From Sunxiuqinia sp965230765 (GTDB lineage: Bacteria > Bacteroidota > Bacteroidia > Bacteroidales > Prolixibacteraceae), in assembly GCA_965230765.1 (NCBI GenBank), contig CBDDLR010000001.1, forward strand, positions 186,001-250,000: a stretch of 64,000 nt of DNA. Direction: 5' to 3'. The notes beneath the pieces are model-generated. The model made no database searches. It saw nothing but the letters and a program-made list of their open reading frames with translations, and had not been told where the DNA came from. Both the position numbers and the translations under genes were made by a program. Of the stretch, positions 9,083 to 18,104 are shown piece by piece (positions within the stretch are counted from its first letter, which is position 1; every line of letters begins with the position of its first letter).

Positions 9083-10579
9083 TTATACGAATTTCCCTTG
9101 ATCCAGAAATGCTATGGTTTTGTTTATCCCTTCATACATCAATGTATCTTCCTCAACGAAGTCCACAACACTTCTGTATTCGGCCACAAATTCTTCAATG
9201 TAGTCAGAACTTTTAAGTGGCCTTCTAAAATCAAGTGCCTGAGCTGCATTGTACAACTCTACTGACAGAACTTTTAATGTATTCTCTGCTACCTTCAAAG
9301 CTTTAGTTGCAGAATTTCCACCCATACTCACATGGTCTTCCTGCTCATTTGAAGATGGAATAGAATCAACAGAAGAAGGTGTGCAAAGTTGTTTGTTCTG
9401 GCTTACAATTGAAGCAGCAGCATATTGCGGGATCATGAAACCCGAGTTCAACCCCTGGTTAGCAACCAAAAACTCAGGCAAACCACGCTCACCCGCAATC
9501 AGACGATAAGTTCTTCTTTCAGAAATACTTGCCAACTCCGAAACAGCCATTGCCAAATAATCAAGCGAAAGAGCCAATGGTTCACCGTGAAAGTTACCAC
9601 CAGAAATAATCAAGTCATCATCCGGGAAAACAGTTGGGTTATCTGTAACCGAGTTGATCTCAACTTCAATAACTGAAGATACATAGTTCACGGCATCCTT
9701 TACTGCCCCATGTACTTGGGGAATGCAACGAAACGAATAAGGATCCTGCACATGTTTTTTATTGCGTGAAATTAGTTCGCTTCCATCAAGGATATGGCGG
9801 AAGTTTCGGGCTGTCTCAATTTGCCCTGCATGAGGACGGATTTCCTGTATTTGTGCAGAAAATGGACCAAGCAATCCATCAAAACTATCCAATGAAATTG
9901 CACCAATCACATCGGCATATTTCACAATCTTAAATGATTTTAACAAAGTATAAACGCCGTGAGCACTCATAAACTGCGTACCATTCAACAATGCCAGCCC
10001 TTCTTTTGCAGCCAACTTAATCGGTTCCCAGTTTTTTTCTTTCAGTACTTCCTTTGCTTTGATTTTTGTACCGTTGTAGTTTACAGTACCCAGACCTAGC
10101 AACGGAAGAAAAAGCATCGCCAATGGAGCTAAATCACCACTGGCACCAAGCGAACCCTGTTCAAACACTTCTGGAAGTGTATCTTCATTGAACAAATCCA
10201 GGATGCGCTGCACGGTTACCAACTGAACTGCAGAATTTCCTTTCGCTAGTGCATGAGCTTTCAGCAACAACATTAGACGAACCACGTCCTGAGGAATTTC
10301 ATTTCCTAAATTACATGCATGCGAAACCACCAGGTTTTCTTGCAATTTACTCAAATCTGAGTTTGATATTTCGCGATCGCACAATGCACCAAATCCGGTA
10401 TTGATACCATAAATTGGATCTTCACTCTCAGCCAGTTTACGATCAAGATAGGCTTTGGATTTATTGATTAGTTGAATTGATTCTTCTGAAAGAACAAGCT
10501 TTTTATTTTCTTCCAAAATAGCTTCAATAATTTCGAAAGTAAGTTGCTCCGGACTGATATAATGAATTTTACGCTCCAT
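9083..10579 (-). CDS. hutH: Histidine ammonia-lyase
   Basis: Deaminates L-histidine to urocanate and ammonia, the first step of histidine breakdown. With the start at 10579 the protein begins MERKIHYISPEQL and has 498 residues, the family norm; the open frame upstream of that Met encodes an unrelated stretch and is rejected. The MIO cofactor-forming triad Ala-Ser-Gly is at residues 146-148 within GSLGASGDLAPLA, and the active-site Tyr lies in YGINTGFG (57-64). The C-terminal half carries the expected SSNEQEDHVSMG motif. No hutU, hutI or hutG is near, so the rest of the pathway must be elsewhere. The 220 bp between this gene and hisS hold no recognised gene. Confidence 0.95.
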   Translation of the reverse strand: MERKIHYISPEQLTFEIIEAILEENKKLVLSEESIQLINKSKAYLDRKLAESEDPIYGINTGFGALCDREISNSDLSKLQENLVVSHACNLGNEIPQDVVRLMLLLKAHALAKGNSAVQLVTVQRILDLFNEDTLPEVFEQGSLGASGDLAPLAMLFLPLLGLGTVNYNGTKIKAKEVLKEKNWEPIKLAAKEGLALLNGTQFMSAHGVYTLLKSFKIVKYADVIGAISLDSFDGLLGPFSAQIQEIRPHAGQIETARNFRHILDGSELISRNKKHVQDPYSFRCIPQVHGAVKDAVNYVSSVIEVEINSVTDNPTVFPDDDLIISGGNFHGEPLALSLDYLAMAVSELASISERRTYRLIAGERGLPEFLVANQGLNSGFMIPQYAAASIVSQNKQLCTPSSVDSIPSSNEQEDHVSMGGNSATKALKVAENTLKVLSVELYNAAQALDFRRPLKSSDYIEEFVAEYRSVVDFVEEDTLMYEGINKTIAFLDQGKFV

Positions 10580-10799
10580 TTTTATGAATTTACAATGATG
10601 AATAAGAATAATAAAGAAACTATCGAACTCGAAATGCACGATAATAAACCTACATGTTGCAAAGAAAAACGGAGGTTCAGGGAACGCGGGTATCGCTCCC
10701 AATCAATTTTACAGGACGGTCGTCCTTGCTGGCCGTGCGCCAGTCTTGTTTATATGTTGCAATGTAATGCCACATATTGGCAATAAAGGAAAAATCGTT

Positions 10800-12164
10800 C
10801 TATTTTGAAAGGATTTTTATCAGTTCGTCTGCCGAAACCAACTCCTGATCACCTGTTTTCATATTCTTCAGGTTCACTTTTCCCTGGTTCATTTCCTGCT
10901 CACCAACCAAAGCCACGTAAGCAACCTGTTTGCGGTCAGCCCAGGTCATTTGCTTTTTCATTTTAGCTGCTTCAGGGTAAATTTCAGCATTGACATTTGC
11001 TGCACGAAGTTTGGCTAAAATTGGTAAACAGAACTTTTCTTCTTCCTTGCCAAAGTTAATAAACAGCACCTTGGTGGATGCAACAGTTTCTTCTGGGAAA
11101 AGCTCTAATTGCAGCATAACATCGTAAATTCTGTCTGCTCCAAAAGAAATACCAACACCAGAAACATCTGGCATGCCAAAAACACCTGTCAGATCATCGT
11201 AGCGGCCACCACCACAAATACTGCCAATCTGCACATCATTTGCTTTCACCTCGAAAATTGCACCAGTGTAATAATTCAAACCACGCGCCAGTGTTAAATC
11301 CAGTTCAACATCGCAGTTTAATTCAAAAGAAGAAATATAACCAAAAAGTGTACGCATTTCTTCAACGCCCTTCGCCCCTGTTTCTGATGCAGAAATCACC
11401 TGTTTTATTTGATCCAGCTTTTCAGCATTTGTTCCACTTAATTGTAAAATTGGTTGAAGTTTTTGAACCGCCTCCTCTGAAATCCCTTTATCCAGCATCT
11501 CCTGGTTCACCTTTTCAATCCCAATTTTATCAAGCTTATCAATCGCAACCGTAATATCAATTATGCGATCCAACTCACCAATTGTTTCAGCTATACCAGC
11601 TAAAATTTTTCGGTTGTTAATTTTTACAGTTGTGCTAATCTTCAGCTTCCCAAAAACTTCACTTATAATTTGCACCAATTCCAATTCATTCAGCAATGAA
11701 TTGCTTCCAATTACATCAGCATCGCATTGGTAAAACTCGCGATAACGCCCTTTTTGTGGGCGGTCTGCCCGCCAAACAGGCTGAATCTGATAGCGCTTAA
11801 ACGGAAACGAAATGTCATTCCGATGCTGCACAACGTAACGGGCAAAAGGAACGGTTAAATCATAGCGAAGGCCTTTTTCCGAAATTTTATTGGTCAGGCT
11901 GATGCTGTTTCTTTTTTGAAGTTCGGCTTCATCAACTTTTGAAATATAGTCGCCTGAATTCAATACTTTAAAAAGCAACTTATCACCTTCTTCTCCATAT
12001 TTCCCCATCAAAGTAGATAAGTTTTCCATGGCCGGGGTTTCAATGGGCTGGAAACCGTAGTGTTGAAAAACTTTCTTTACTGTATCGAAAATGTAATTTC
12101 TCCTGGCCATTTCAACTGGAGAAAAATCGCGTGTACCTTTAGGGATTGATGGTTTTTGAGCCAT
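10800..12164 (-). CDS. hisS: Histidyl-tRNA synthetase
   Basis: Class II aminoacyl-tRNA synthetase that charges tRNA-His; 454 residues. It opens MAQKPSIPKGTRDFSPVEMA. Motif 2 is around RADRPQKGRYREFYQCDADV, and the histidine-specific loop LARGLNYYTGAIFEV precedes motif 3, GVGISFGADRIYD. The C-terminal domain (about residues 355-454) is the anticodon-binding fold, with VLFINFGKEEE and AVKMKKQMTWADRK-like segments. It is monocistronic, with a candidate promoter 25 nt upstream. The cognate tRNA-His gene is also in this window, at 50336-50410. Confidence 0.96.
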   Translation of the reverse strand: MAQKPSIPKGTRDFSPVEMARRNYIFDTVKKVFQHYGFQPIETPAMENLSTLMGKYGEEGDKLLFKVLNSGDYISKVDEAELQKRNSISLTNKISEKGLRYDLTVPFARYVVQHRNDISFPFKRYQIQPVWRADRPQKGRYREFYQCDADVIGSNSLLNELELVQIISEVFGKLKISTTVKINNRKILAGIAETIGELDRIIDITVAIDKLDKIGIEKVNQEMLDKGISEEAVQKLQPILQLSGTNAEKLDQIKQVISASETGAKGVEEMRTLFGYISSFELNCDVELDLTLARGLNYYTGAIFEVKANDVQIGSICGGGRYDDLTGVFGMPDVSGVGISFGADRIYDVMLQLELFPEETVASTKVLFINFGKEEEKFCLPILAKLRAANVNAEIYPEAAKMKKQMTWADRKQVAYVALVGEQEMNQGKVNLKNMKTGDQELVSADELIKILSK

Positions 12165-12189
12165 GATTACTTTCGCTTTTTATGAGCTG

Positions 12190-12197
12190 CAAAAATA
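12190..12197 (-). promoter_or_regulatory. Candidate -7 promoter element for hisS
   Basis: Minus-strand TATTTTTG, matching TAnnTTTG, 25 nt before the hisS start. A TTG about 22 nt further upstream could be the -33 element. Confidence 0.6.
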
Positions 12198-12252
12198 ACC
12201 AAATTCAGTTTGACATCAAGTTGTAAAGGAAACTAATCCCAAAAATCATCTG

Positions 12253-13158
12253 CTAAAGGTTAAAAATATAACCTACAGAAAAACTAAAAAGCGACGTTTT
12301 TGGGTAATCATAGGCGTAATCGTTTGTTCTTGGAAGGTTTCTTTTCCAGGCAAATTCAAAATCAAAATTTTTAATTGAAAGCGATAGTGGTAAAGAAATT
12401 TGCGCATTCAATAAACCAAAAACATCTTCATAATAGTATGATGGAGGTATATCAGGGAACTCATCATACAAGTAGGTTGACAAATCATACTCAACAGTTT
12501 CAGAACCAAAAAAGAACGAAATTTCAGGCTCGAACTGAAGCTTGTCGTACTTGCCAAACTTTAGCAAGGTAATTTTTGAATAGATATCCCAGTTAAACTG
12601 TGTGCCAATTTCTTTTCCCAACAAAAAAGCGGCATCAAAGCGTGTGCTGACTATTTTGCTTTTTAATGTTGTGCCCAGGTTTAAACTACTGGTGTAAATT
12701 GGATCATAATTCGGGTCATCGTTGTTATAAAAGTATAAGTCAAATGAAGATCGAAATCGAAGAAATTTCATTTTTTTCAACCCCTTCCCATACCCGAAGG
12801 AAAGCACTGTTGTTCGGTACCCCGGGTCTAAATCACTGTACCACGAACCGGCCAAACCTACATAAAATCCCTTGGAGTGTAAATAAAAAAGCTGGCTTGA
12901 CAAGTTATATTGATTGCTACCAATTTCGCGGCCTGCATAGAATGTTTTACTATCGTAGTTAGCACGCCAATACAAAAACTGGTAATTTTTTGTTTCTTTT
13001 AGCAGACCTAAGATTTCATCTGAATCATCTTCTACAAAAAGGAAATCATCAATAATCGAATCGATTCTTGATTCCTGTAATTCTTCCACTACTTCCTTTT
13101 GTGCAAAGGAAACAACCGCTACAAATATGACTATGATTGTACAAGTAAGCTTTTTCAT
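12253..13158 (-). CDS. Putative outer-membrane beta-barrel protein
   Basis: 301 residues of no recognised family. A signal peptide (MKKLTCTIIVIFVAVVSFAQ) leads into an acidic, possibly helical segment up to about residue 55. From there on, alternating hydrophobic and aromatic strands are interrupted by charged turns, with many Tyr and Phe (FYVGLAGSWYSDLDPGY, TTVLSFGYGKGL, FEFAWKRNLP). The protein ends in the aromatic strand FSVGYIFNL, with a hydrophobic terminal residue as in many outer-membrane proteins. A small barrel of 10-14 strands is plausible. Neighbours (hisS upstream, a repeat protein downstream in transcription terms) give no hint of substrate. Confidence 0.6.
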   Translation of the reverse strand: MKKLTCTIIVIFVAVVSFAQKEVVEELQESRIDSIIDDFLFVEDDSDEILGLLKETKNYQFLYWRANYDSKTFYAGREIGSNQYNLSSQLFYLHSKGFYVGLAGSWYSDLDPGYRTTVLSFGYGKGLKKMKFLRFRSSFDLYFYNNDDPNYDPIYTSSLNLGTTLKSKIVSTRFDAAFLLGKEIGTQFNWDIYSKITLLKFGKYDKLQFEPEISFFFGSETVEYDLSTYLYDEFPDIPPSYYYEDVFGLLNAQISLPLSLSIKNFDFEFAWKRNLPRTNDYAYDYPKTSLFSFSVGYIFNL

Positions 13159-13182
13159 TCGAGGTATTTTTTGAAAATAATA

Positions 13183-13212
13183 AAAGAAAACCTGCCAGCT
13201 TCTGCTGACAGG
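13183..13212 (-). terminator. Rho-independent terminator after the repeat-protein gene
   Basis: Imperfect 9-bp stem (13191-13199 with 13204-13212, one mismatch, loop TTCT). On the minus strand it is followed by TTTTCTTTTATT. Confidence 0.75.
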
Positions 13213-13233
13213 CTGTTGACAAAGCGTGGAAGG

Positions 13234-13959
13234 TTAATTTCCGCCTCTTTTACCGCCTTTGCGGGCTCTTTTCTTCAATAACTCTTTTTGCTCATCAGTT
13301 AACGTTCCTCTGAACTCTTGCCTATTCTCACGACCTTCTTCACGACCTTCTTTCAACATTTCTTTTTGTTCTTCTGTAAGTGTGGATTGTAACGCTTCAC
13401 GACGCTCTTCGCGGGTCAATTCTGTGTTTTCCAAAATTGCTAATTGCTCTTCTGAAAGTGTTGCCCTAAAATCTTCGCGGTTTTCTTTGCGTTCTTCACG
13501 GCCTTCGCCCAACATTGCCCTTTGCTCATCAGACAAATCCATACGCTTTCTGAACATCTTGCGTTGTTGCTCTGTAGTTAATGTTTCACGAAATGCTTCA
13601 CGTTGCTCTTTCATAGCCTCACGGTTTGATTCCAACATCGCAAGCTGATCTTCTGAAAGTGTTGCTTGTAAAGCTTCGCGTCGCTCCTCACGGGTTAATT
13701 CTGCGTTTTCCAAAATTGCCAATTGATCTTCGGAAAGTGTTGCTTTAAACGCTTCACGATTTTCTTTATTTGCTTCTTTGTTGGCTTCGAGCATTGCTTT
13801 TTGCTCATCGGTTAAATTCAAACCACGATGACGGTGACGTTCCTGAGTTGTCTCATCGGTAGTTTCTGTTCCCTCTGTTCCTTCTTGTGCTAAAGCCATC
13901 CCTGTTGTTAAAGCGATTAAAATGGCCAATGACATCAATTTGTTTAATAAACTTTTCAT
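13234..13959 (-). CDS. Exported protein built from eight 26-residue L(S/T)xxQ helical repeats
   Basis: 241 residues with a signal peptide (MKSLLNKLMSLAILIALTTG, cleavage near ALAQ) and a short acidic linker. A regular repeat follows: L(S/T)(D/E/T)(D/E)Q units start at residues 49, 75, 101, 127, 142, 168, 194 and 220. All spacings are 26 residues except one of 15 (127 to 142). A three-unit block ending in the EERREALQ and EQREAFRE types appears twice, which indicates a block duplication. Each unit resembles the LTxxQ helix of Spy/CpxP proteins, so a periplasmic chaperone-like or metal-buffering helical rod is possible. That is inference. The protein is extremely rich in Glu, Arg and Lys. It has its own terminator. 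Confidence 0.75.
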   Translation of the reverse strand: MKSLLNKLMSLAILIALTTGMALAQEGTEGTETTDETTQERHRHRGLNLTDEQKAMLEANKEANKENREAFKATLSEDQLAILENAELTREERREALQATLSEDQLAMLESNREAMKEQREAFRETLTTEQQRKMFRKRMDLSDEQRAMLGEGREERKENREDFRATLSEEQLAILENTELTREERREALQSTLTEEQKEMLKEGREEGRENRQEFRGTLTDEQKELLKKRARKGGKRGGN

Positions 13960-14083
13960 CTTTTTTATTTTTATTGGTTAACTAAATAATCAAATTCAAT
14001 TAGCAACCGCTTTAAACAAAAAAGACCCTACCTCATGAATGAAAAAAATCACAAAAACGAAACTTTTAAAAGGAATAACATCA

Positions 14084-16654
14084 TTAAAAAGAAAAGTTGA
14101 TAAACATAGTTGGGGTGAAGGGAACAGCTTCTGCGTGATAATTCACAGATACTTCCTGTTCGTATGGGACGCGGATAAAGTTGGCGTATTTTATATTTTC
14201 ATGGTTAAAAACATTCAAAATGGAAACACCCACTTCCAACAACGATTTTTTTGCAATGATCTGATATACGAGCGATACATCAAAACGATTATACGGAAAT
14301 TCATAAATACCTGTATCCCGCTCAAGTCGTTGATCTGGGAATCCAGAACCGTACACATAGTTGGCTGAGAAGAAAAAGGGCCTTAGATTTAAAAGGGTTG
14401 CAAGTTTTATCTCATGCCTTTGGTCATGTAGTGCCCGGTTGTATTCCTGGAATCGTCGAATTGGGAAAGTTGGGAACCGTTCCAGCGTTTCGGATAATGA
14501 ATAGCTAACCCAAGCCGAGTGACCGTTCCAGTCCTTTTTTATAAAAAAATCCAAGCCCCGACTTTTGCTTTCGCCAATATACACATCCCTGTACCGTTGA
14601 GGGTTCACGTACCGTGTAATGCCTTCAGATTGTTTGTAGTACCCTTCAATACTAAAGGTAAAATCATTTTTATTGAAATGAAATCCAGCCACAGTATGAT
14701 AAGATTCCTGAACCGGGATGTCATTGTTATCACTTATCGTCCAGAAATAGCGATAATTATCCAGCGAGTCCACAACTGAACTGCGAACCAGGTACTGACG
14801 GTACAAACCCCATGCTCCGGAAATCTTTGCATGATCGCTAAACTTCACCTCGGTGGCTATTCGGGGCTGAACAAAAAGCTGGCTCAAGTTCGTCACATAA
14901 TCGCCTCGTAATCCCAATTTCACCTGAAAATTTTTTGCTAACGAAATGGCATCTTCCAGGTATCCACTCACCCTGGCTCCACTTAACATTTCATCGTAAT
15001 GATTTACATCTGCGGAATCCTCACTTAGGTCAACCTGATCATAAATATAGTTTATCCCAAACTTCAGCTGCTGTATTTCATCTAACGCAACAAGGTTATC
15101 AACTTTGACATTGGCTTCAGCGACCCTGTTTGCGGACAACTGATCAATTCGAACCTCACTTCTAAGTTCAAACTGTCCATTCTTCGTTCGCCTCCAACGA
15201 TAAACCTCCCTGAACCGATCAACAGTGGTTTCAATTCCTGAATAAGAAACTGTTAAATTGGATGTAGATCCATTTGCCCACTTCTTTCCATAAAAAATTG
15301 ACCCTCCATTCTGTGTGTTCCTTTCCTTTTGTTCATCAAGCGCTATAACCCGACCAGCATTGTTTTCTAATTCAGTGGAAGATTTAAAACGATCACCTGC
15401 GCCTAAAAAGGAAACACTGTATGAATCGCCATTTTCCCCTCTACCCGAAAACTTCAGGTTGATGTCCTGGAAGTTATAATCCGGATAGGTGTAAACATCT
15501 ACCCCATCAGTATTTTGAGTGTTTCGCTGCCTACCAAAGGTCAATACCCCTGTATCGTACAGCTCATAGTAAGTTTGACGAAATGCCAACGATAACGAAG
15601 CTTTCTGTTTAATTGGCAAACTAAACATCCCGTTCAGGGTCATGTTGTTCAAATTAAGGTTTACCCTTGGTTTATGATGATCCCCTTCAATTCCGACAAT
15701 GTTCACCAATCCGCCAACACGTTCACCATGTTCAGCTCCATAGCCTCCTTTGTAAACCTGTATATCTTTCGCCATAAAAGGATTTACTGCGCTAATATTG
15801 TCATTGAAGTTTTTCATGCCAAACAAAGTAAAGCCGTCAAACATCAGTTTACTTTGCCCTTCGTAGCTCCCCCAAATAATAAGGTCGTTCGATTGCTCAC
15901 CTGCTGCCAAAATGCCCGGTTGCAAGCGCAATAAATTAAATATTGAATTATCGCCATTCCCCGGCAAATAACTGGCTATGTTATGGTTCAGGCGCATTCC
16001 CCCGGGAGTTTTCCCAATTTGAAGATTGCGTACAATCTCATCCGCCTCCACACGAACCTCCTTCAATTTTATATTGAATGGTTTTAATAGAAATTGGCAA
16101 CTCACATTGGGGGCAACAATCGTGTCAAGCAAATAATAACCCAGGTAAGAAGCCTGAAGATAAAAAACACTATCCTCAGAAACTTGTTGAAACCGACCTT
16201 TCTCATCGGTAATAATCCCCACTTCATTAACAAGAAGATGTGTGAATGGTAACGATTCTTTTGTTTTGCTATCGAGAAACTGTCCGGCCAAGATAAACTT
16301 TGATTTTTCAGATCGCTCAACAACCACCGGATAGATCAAAAAAACCTCGTTATACTTTTCAAATTTATAGGGTAATCCAGTTAGGATATAATCAAGTGCC
16401 TCATCAAACGAGGAAAATTTCTTTTGGATTGTAATTTTATAGTTCGACAGAGCCGAGTCATCAAATGAAAAACGCTGTTGATACTCATCCCTAAGCTCAA
16501 CCAGCAATTCATTCAATGGTTTTTCGTTACATGAAACTTCGATTTGCTGTGCCGTTAAATAATGGGTTTGAAAAACCAGAAAGAATAAAAGTATCCATGG
16601 AAGAAAACTATTCTTGCTTTTTGATTTGGTATTCACCTTCGCGCATTTTAACAT
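14084..16654 (-). CDS. TonB-dependent receptor with N-terminal STN signalling domain
   Basis: 856-residue outer-membrane transporter. The order is signal peptide (hydrophobic core FLPWILLFFLVFQTHYLTAQ), STN secretin/TonB short N-terminal domain (about 37-108), carboxypeptidase-regulatory-like beta-sandwich (about 120-200), plug (about 215-330, including GGYGAEHGERVGGLVNI), then a 22-strand-type barrel to the C-terminus, which ends FTPTMFINFSF. The STN domain and the two genes upstream (ECF sigma, FecR) make this a surface-signalling receptor: ligand binding should reach FecR and release the sigma factor. No SusD gene is adjacent. The reading frame overlaps the fecR-like gene by 47 nt; a GTG at codon 7 is an alternative start that would still leave a complete signal peptide. 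The ligand is unknown. Confidence 0.9.
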   Translation of the reverse strand: MLKCAKVNTKSKSKNSFLPWILLFFLVFQTHYLTAQQIEVSCNEKPLNELLVELRDEYQQRFSFDDSALSNYKITIQKKFSSFDEALDYILTGLPYKFEKYNEVFLIYPVVVERSEKSKFILAGQFLDSKTKESLPFTHLLVNEVGIITDEKGRFQQVSEDSVFYLQASYLGYYLLDTIVAPNVSCQFLLKPFNIKLKEVRVEADEIVRNLQIGKTPGGMRLNHNIASYLPGNGDNSIFNLLRLQPGILAAGEQSNDLIIWGSYEGQSKLMFDGFTLFGMKNFNDNISAVNPFMAKDIQVYKGGYGAEHGERVGGLVNIVGIEGDHHKPRVNLNLNNMTLNGMFSLPIKQKASLSLAFRQTYYELYDTGVLTFGRQRNTQNTDGVDVYTYPDYNFQDINLKFSGRGENGDSYSVSFLGAGDRFKSSTELENNAGRVIALDEQKERNTQNGGSIFYGKKWANGSTSNLTVSYSGIETTVDRFREVYRWRRTKNGQFELRSEVRIDQLSANRVAEANVKVDNLVALDEIQQLKFGINYIYDQVDLSEDSADVNHYDEMLSGARVSGYLEDAISLAKNFQVKLGLRGDYVTNLSQLFVQPRIATEVKFSDHAKISGAWGLYRQYLVRSSVVDSLDNYRYFWTISDNNDIPVQESYHTVAGFHFNKNDFTFSIEGYYKQSEGITRYVNPQRYRDVYIGESKSRGLDFFIKKDWNGHSAWVSYSLSETLERFPTFPIRRFQEYNRALHDQRHEIKLATLLNLRPFFFSANYVYGSGFPDQRLERDTGIYEFPYNRFDVSLVYQIIAKKSLLEVGVSILNVFNHENIKYANFIRVPYEQEVSVNYHAEAVPFTPTMFINFSF

Positions 16655-17480
16655 AGGTTAAACTAAACGGTTTGACCACCTTATACATTACGTCATCAAT
16701 CGATTCTTCTTCTTTTGAAAAATCACCAGTATAAAGAAAATCAAATGTATCGTCAATCGCAATTTCAACCTTGTATTGTCGCTCAATTTCTTCCATCACT
16801 TTTTTAAGTGGGTATTTGGTGTAAAAGAATTTGCCGTCTTTCCAGCTTCTTGTAGAAACTTCCGTATTTTTCCCCTGACTTATTTTTAAACCACGACCAT
16901 CCACCAAAATGGCCTTCTCGTTTGGATGAAGGATCACTTTACCTTTGGCAGCTTTCACCTGAACCCTTCCAGTAATACAGTTTACGCGGTAATCTTCATT
17001 GCGGGAATAAATTTTAAAACTGGTGCCCAAAACACGGGTTTTGCCATTTTCTGATTTTACTACAAACCGATTCCCTTTCTCAACATCGAAAAATGCTTCG
17101 CCAGTCATTTGCAACCTGCGTTCAATATTCCACCAAAGTGGGTAATACTTCAATGTGGTTTCAGCGTTTAGTTCAACCGTTGATCCATCGGGAAGATTTA
17201 CTGCAAGCCTTTCACCTGCATTCGTTTCATAACTTTCTGAATAAAACCTTAAGACTGTCGTCAATCCCAATAACAAAATCACTGAAGCGGCAGCAACATA
17301 TCGAACGATCGGTAATCGGCGCACAATGGTTTTAGCTTCTGCCTGTTCTTCAAAGCTATCTTCCATTGCAGCCCAAACGTCGTCCTTGCTCTTGCTCCAG
17401 GAGATTTTTGATTTGTTTTGAAGCTCCTCAAAATCCTCCCAACCGCCTGTAGGTTTTTTGTATGTTGCTCCTTTGTTCAT
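16608..17480 (-). CDS. FecR-family anti-sigma factor / signal transducer
   Basis: 290-residue inner-membrane protein. It has a cytoplasmic N-terminal part (1-58), one TM helix at about 60-78 (RYVAAASVILLLGLTTVL), then the periplasmic FecR domain, with ERLAVNLPDGSTVELNAET at about 90-110 and FDVEKGNRFVVKSENGKTRV. The C-terminal DUF4974 domain (about 215-288) should contact the STN domain of the receptor encoded next. Its ATG overlaps the sigma-factor stop by 4 nt (ATGA), so the two are translationally coupled. It is expected to hold the sigma factor until signalled by the receptor. Confidence 0.93.
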   Translation of the reverse strand: MNKGATYKKPTGGWEDFEELQNKSKISWSKSKDDVWAAMEDSFEEQAEAKTIVRRLPIVRYVAAASVILLLGLTTVLRFYSESYETNAGERLAVNLPDGSTVELNAETTLKYYPLWWNIERRLQMTGEAFFDVEKGNRFVVKSENGKTRVLGTSFKIYSRNEDYRVNCITGRVQVKAAKGKVILHPNEKAILVDGRGLKISQGKNTEVSTRSWKDGKFFYTKYPLKKVMEEIERQYKVEIAIDDTFDFLYTGDFSKEEESIDDVMYKVVKPFSLTYVKMREGEYQIKKQE

Positions 17481-18031
17481 TGTACCCCTAATTTCATTTT
17501 TAAGTCCCGTAATGCAAATTTCATCCTTTTCTCAACCGCTTTTACGCTAATATTTAATCGCTCCGCTATCTCGTAATATTTTAGCCCATCCATCCGGCTC
17601 ATTAAAAAAACCACCCGTTGTTTTTCCGATAACTCTTCGAGTGCTTTTTCATACCTCACATTCATTTCATTGAACTGTGCCCGCTCTTCCGGGCTTACAT
17701 CATCCTGCCCCATATCCAACGTGTTCCTGTAATTCAGCTCCAACTTTTTTCGCCTGTAAACACTTATAAACTGGTTCGAGGCCATCTTATACATCAATGC
17801 CAGCGTTTTCTTCCCTTCCCATTGCACCTGCTTTTCCCAAATCTTCATAAAAACATCCTGTGCAACATCGGTAGCCAGCTCCTCATCTCCCGACCGATAA
17901 TATATGAACGACCTGAGGTCGTCAAAGTACTGGTCAAAAACCTGTTTGAATTCCTGCTTTGTCAATTTTTCAGCTTTAAACGGATGATTCAAAATACAAA
18001 TCCTTTTTTGAATAATCTGTTCTTTTTTCAA
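17477..18031 (-). CDS. ECF-type RNA polymerase sigma factor (FecI-like, Bacteroidota type)
   Basis: 184 residues and first gene of the sigma/FecR/TonB-receptor cassette. Sigma region 2 spans about 25-95 (ELATDVAQDVFMKIWEKQ, MASNQFISVYRRKK). Region 4 spans about 130-180 (LSEKQRVVFLMSRMDGLKY, then IAERLNISVKAVEKRMKFAL). No TAnnTTTG element precedes it, which fits either autoregulation or a weak promoter. It likely directs transcription of the receptor operon in response to the FecR signal; this follows from the family and has not been tested here. Confidence 0.93.
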   Translation of the reverse strand: MKKEQIIQKRICILNHPFKAEKLTKQEFKQVFDQYFDDLRSFIYYRSGDEELATDVAQDVFMKIWEKQVQWEGKKTLALMYKMASNQFISVYRRKKLELNYRNTLDMGQDDVSPEERAQFNEMNVRYEKALEELSEKQRVVFLMSRMDGLKYYEIAERLNISVKAVEKRMKFALRDLKMKLGVQ

Positions 18032-18104
18032 CTATTATCCGCTCGGCACAGATTTTACCCTACCTTTTCAGGAAAAATTTTTATTTTGAAGAAAAATTAA
18101 GAAC

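Noticed and set aside
10580..10702. 41-residue N-terminal extension of histidine ammonia-lyase
   Set aside because: The extension is Phe-rich and unlike any HutH; the start at 10579 gives the family length.
10544..10786. 80-codon plus-strand frame between hutH and hisS
   Set aside because: Overlaps the hutH start, has no recognisable family, and the region more likely holds the hutH 5' region.
13259..13648. 129-codon plus-strand frame rich in Ser and Arg
   Set aside because: Mirror of the 26-residue repeat gene; its regularity is inherited from the opposite strand.
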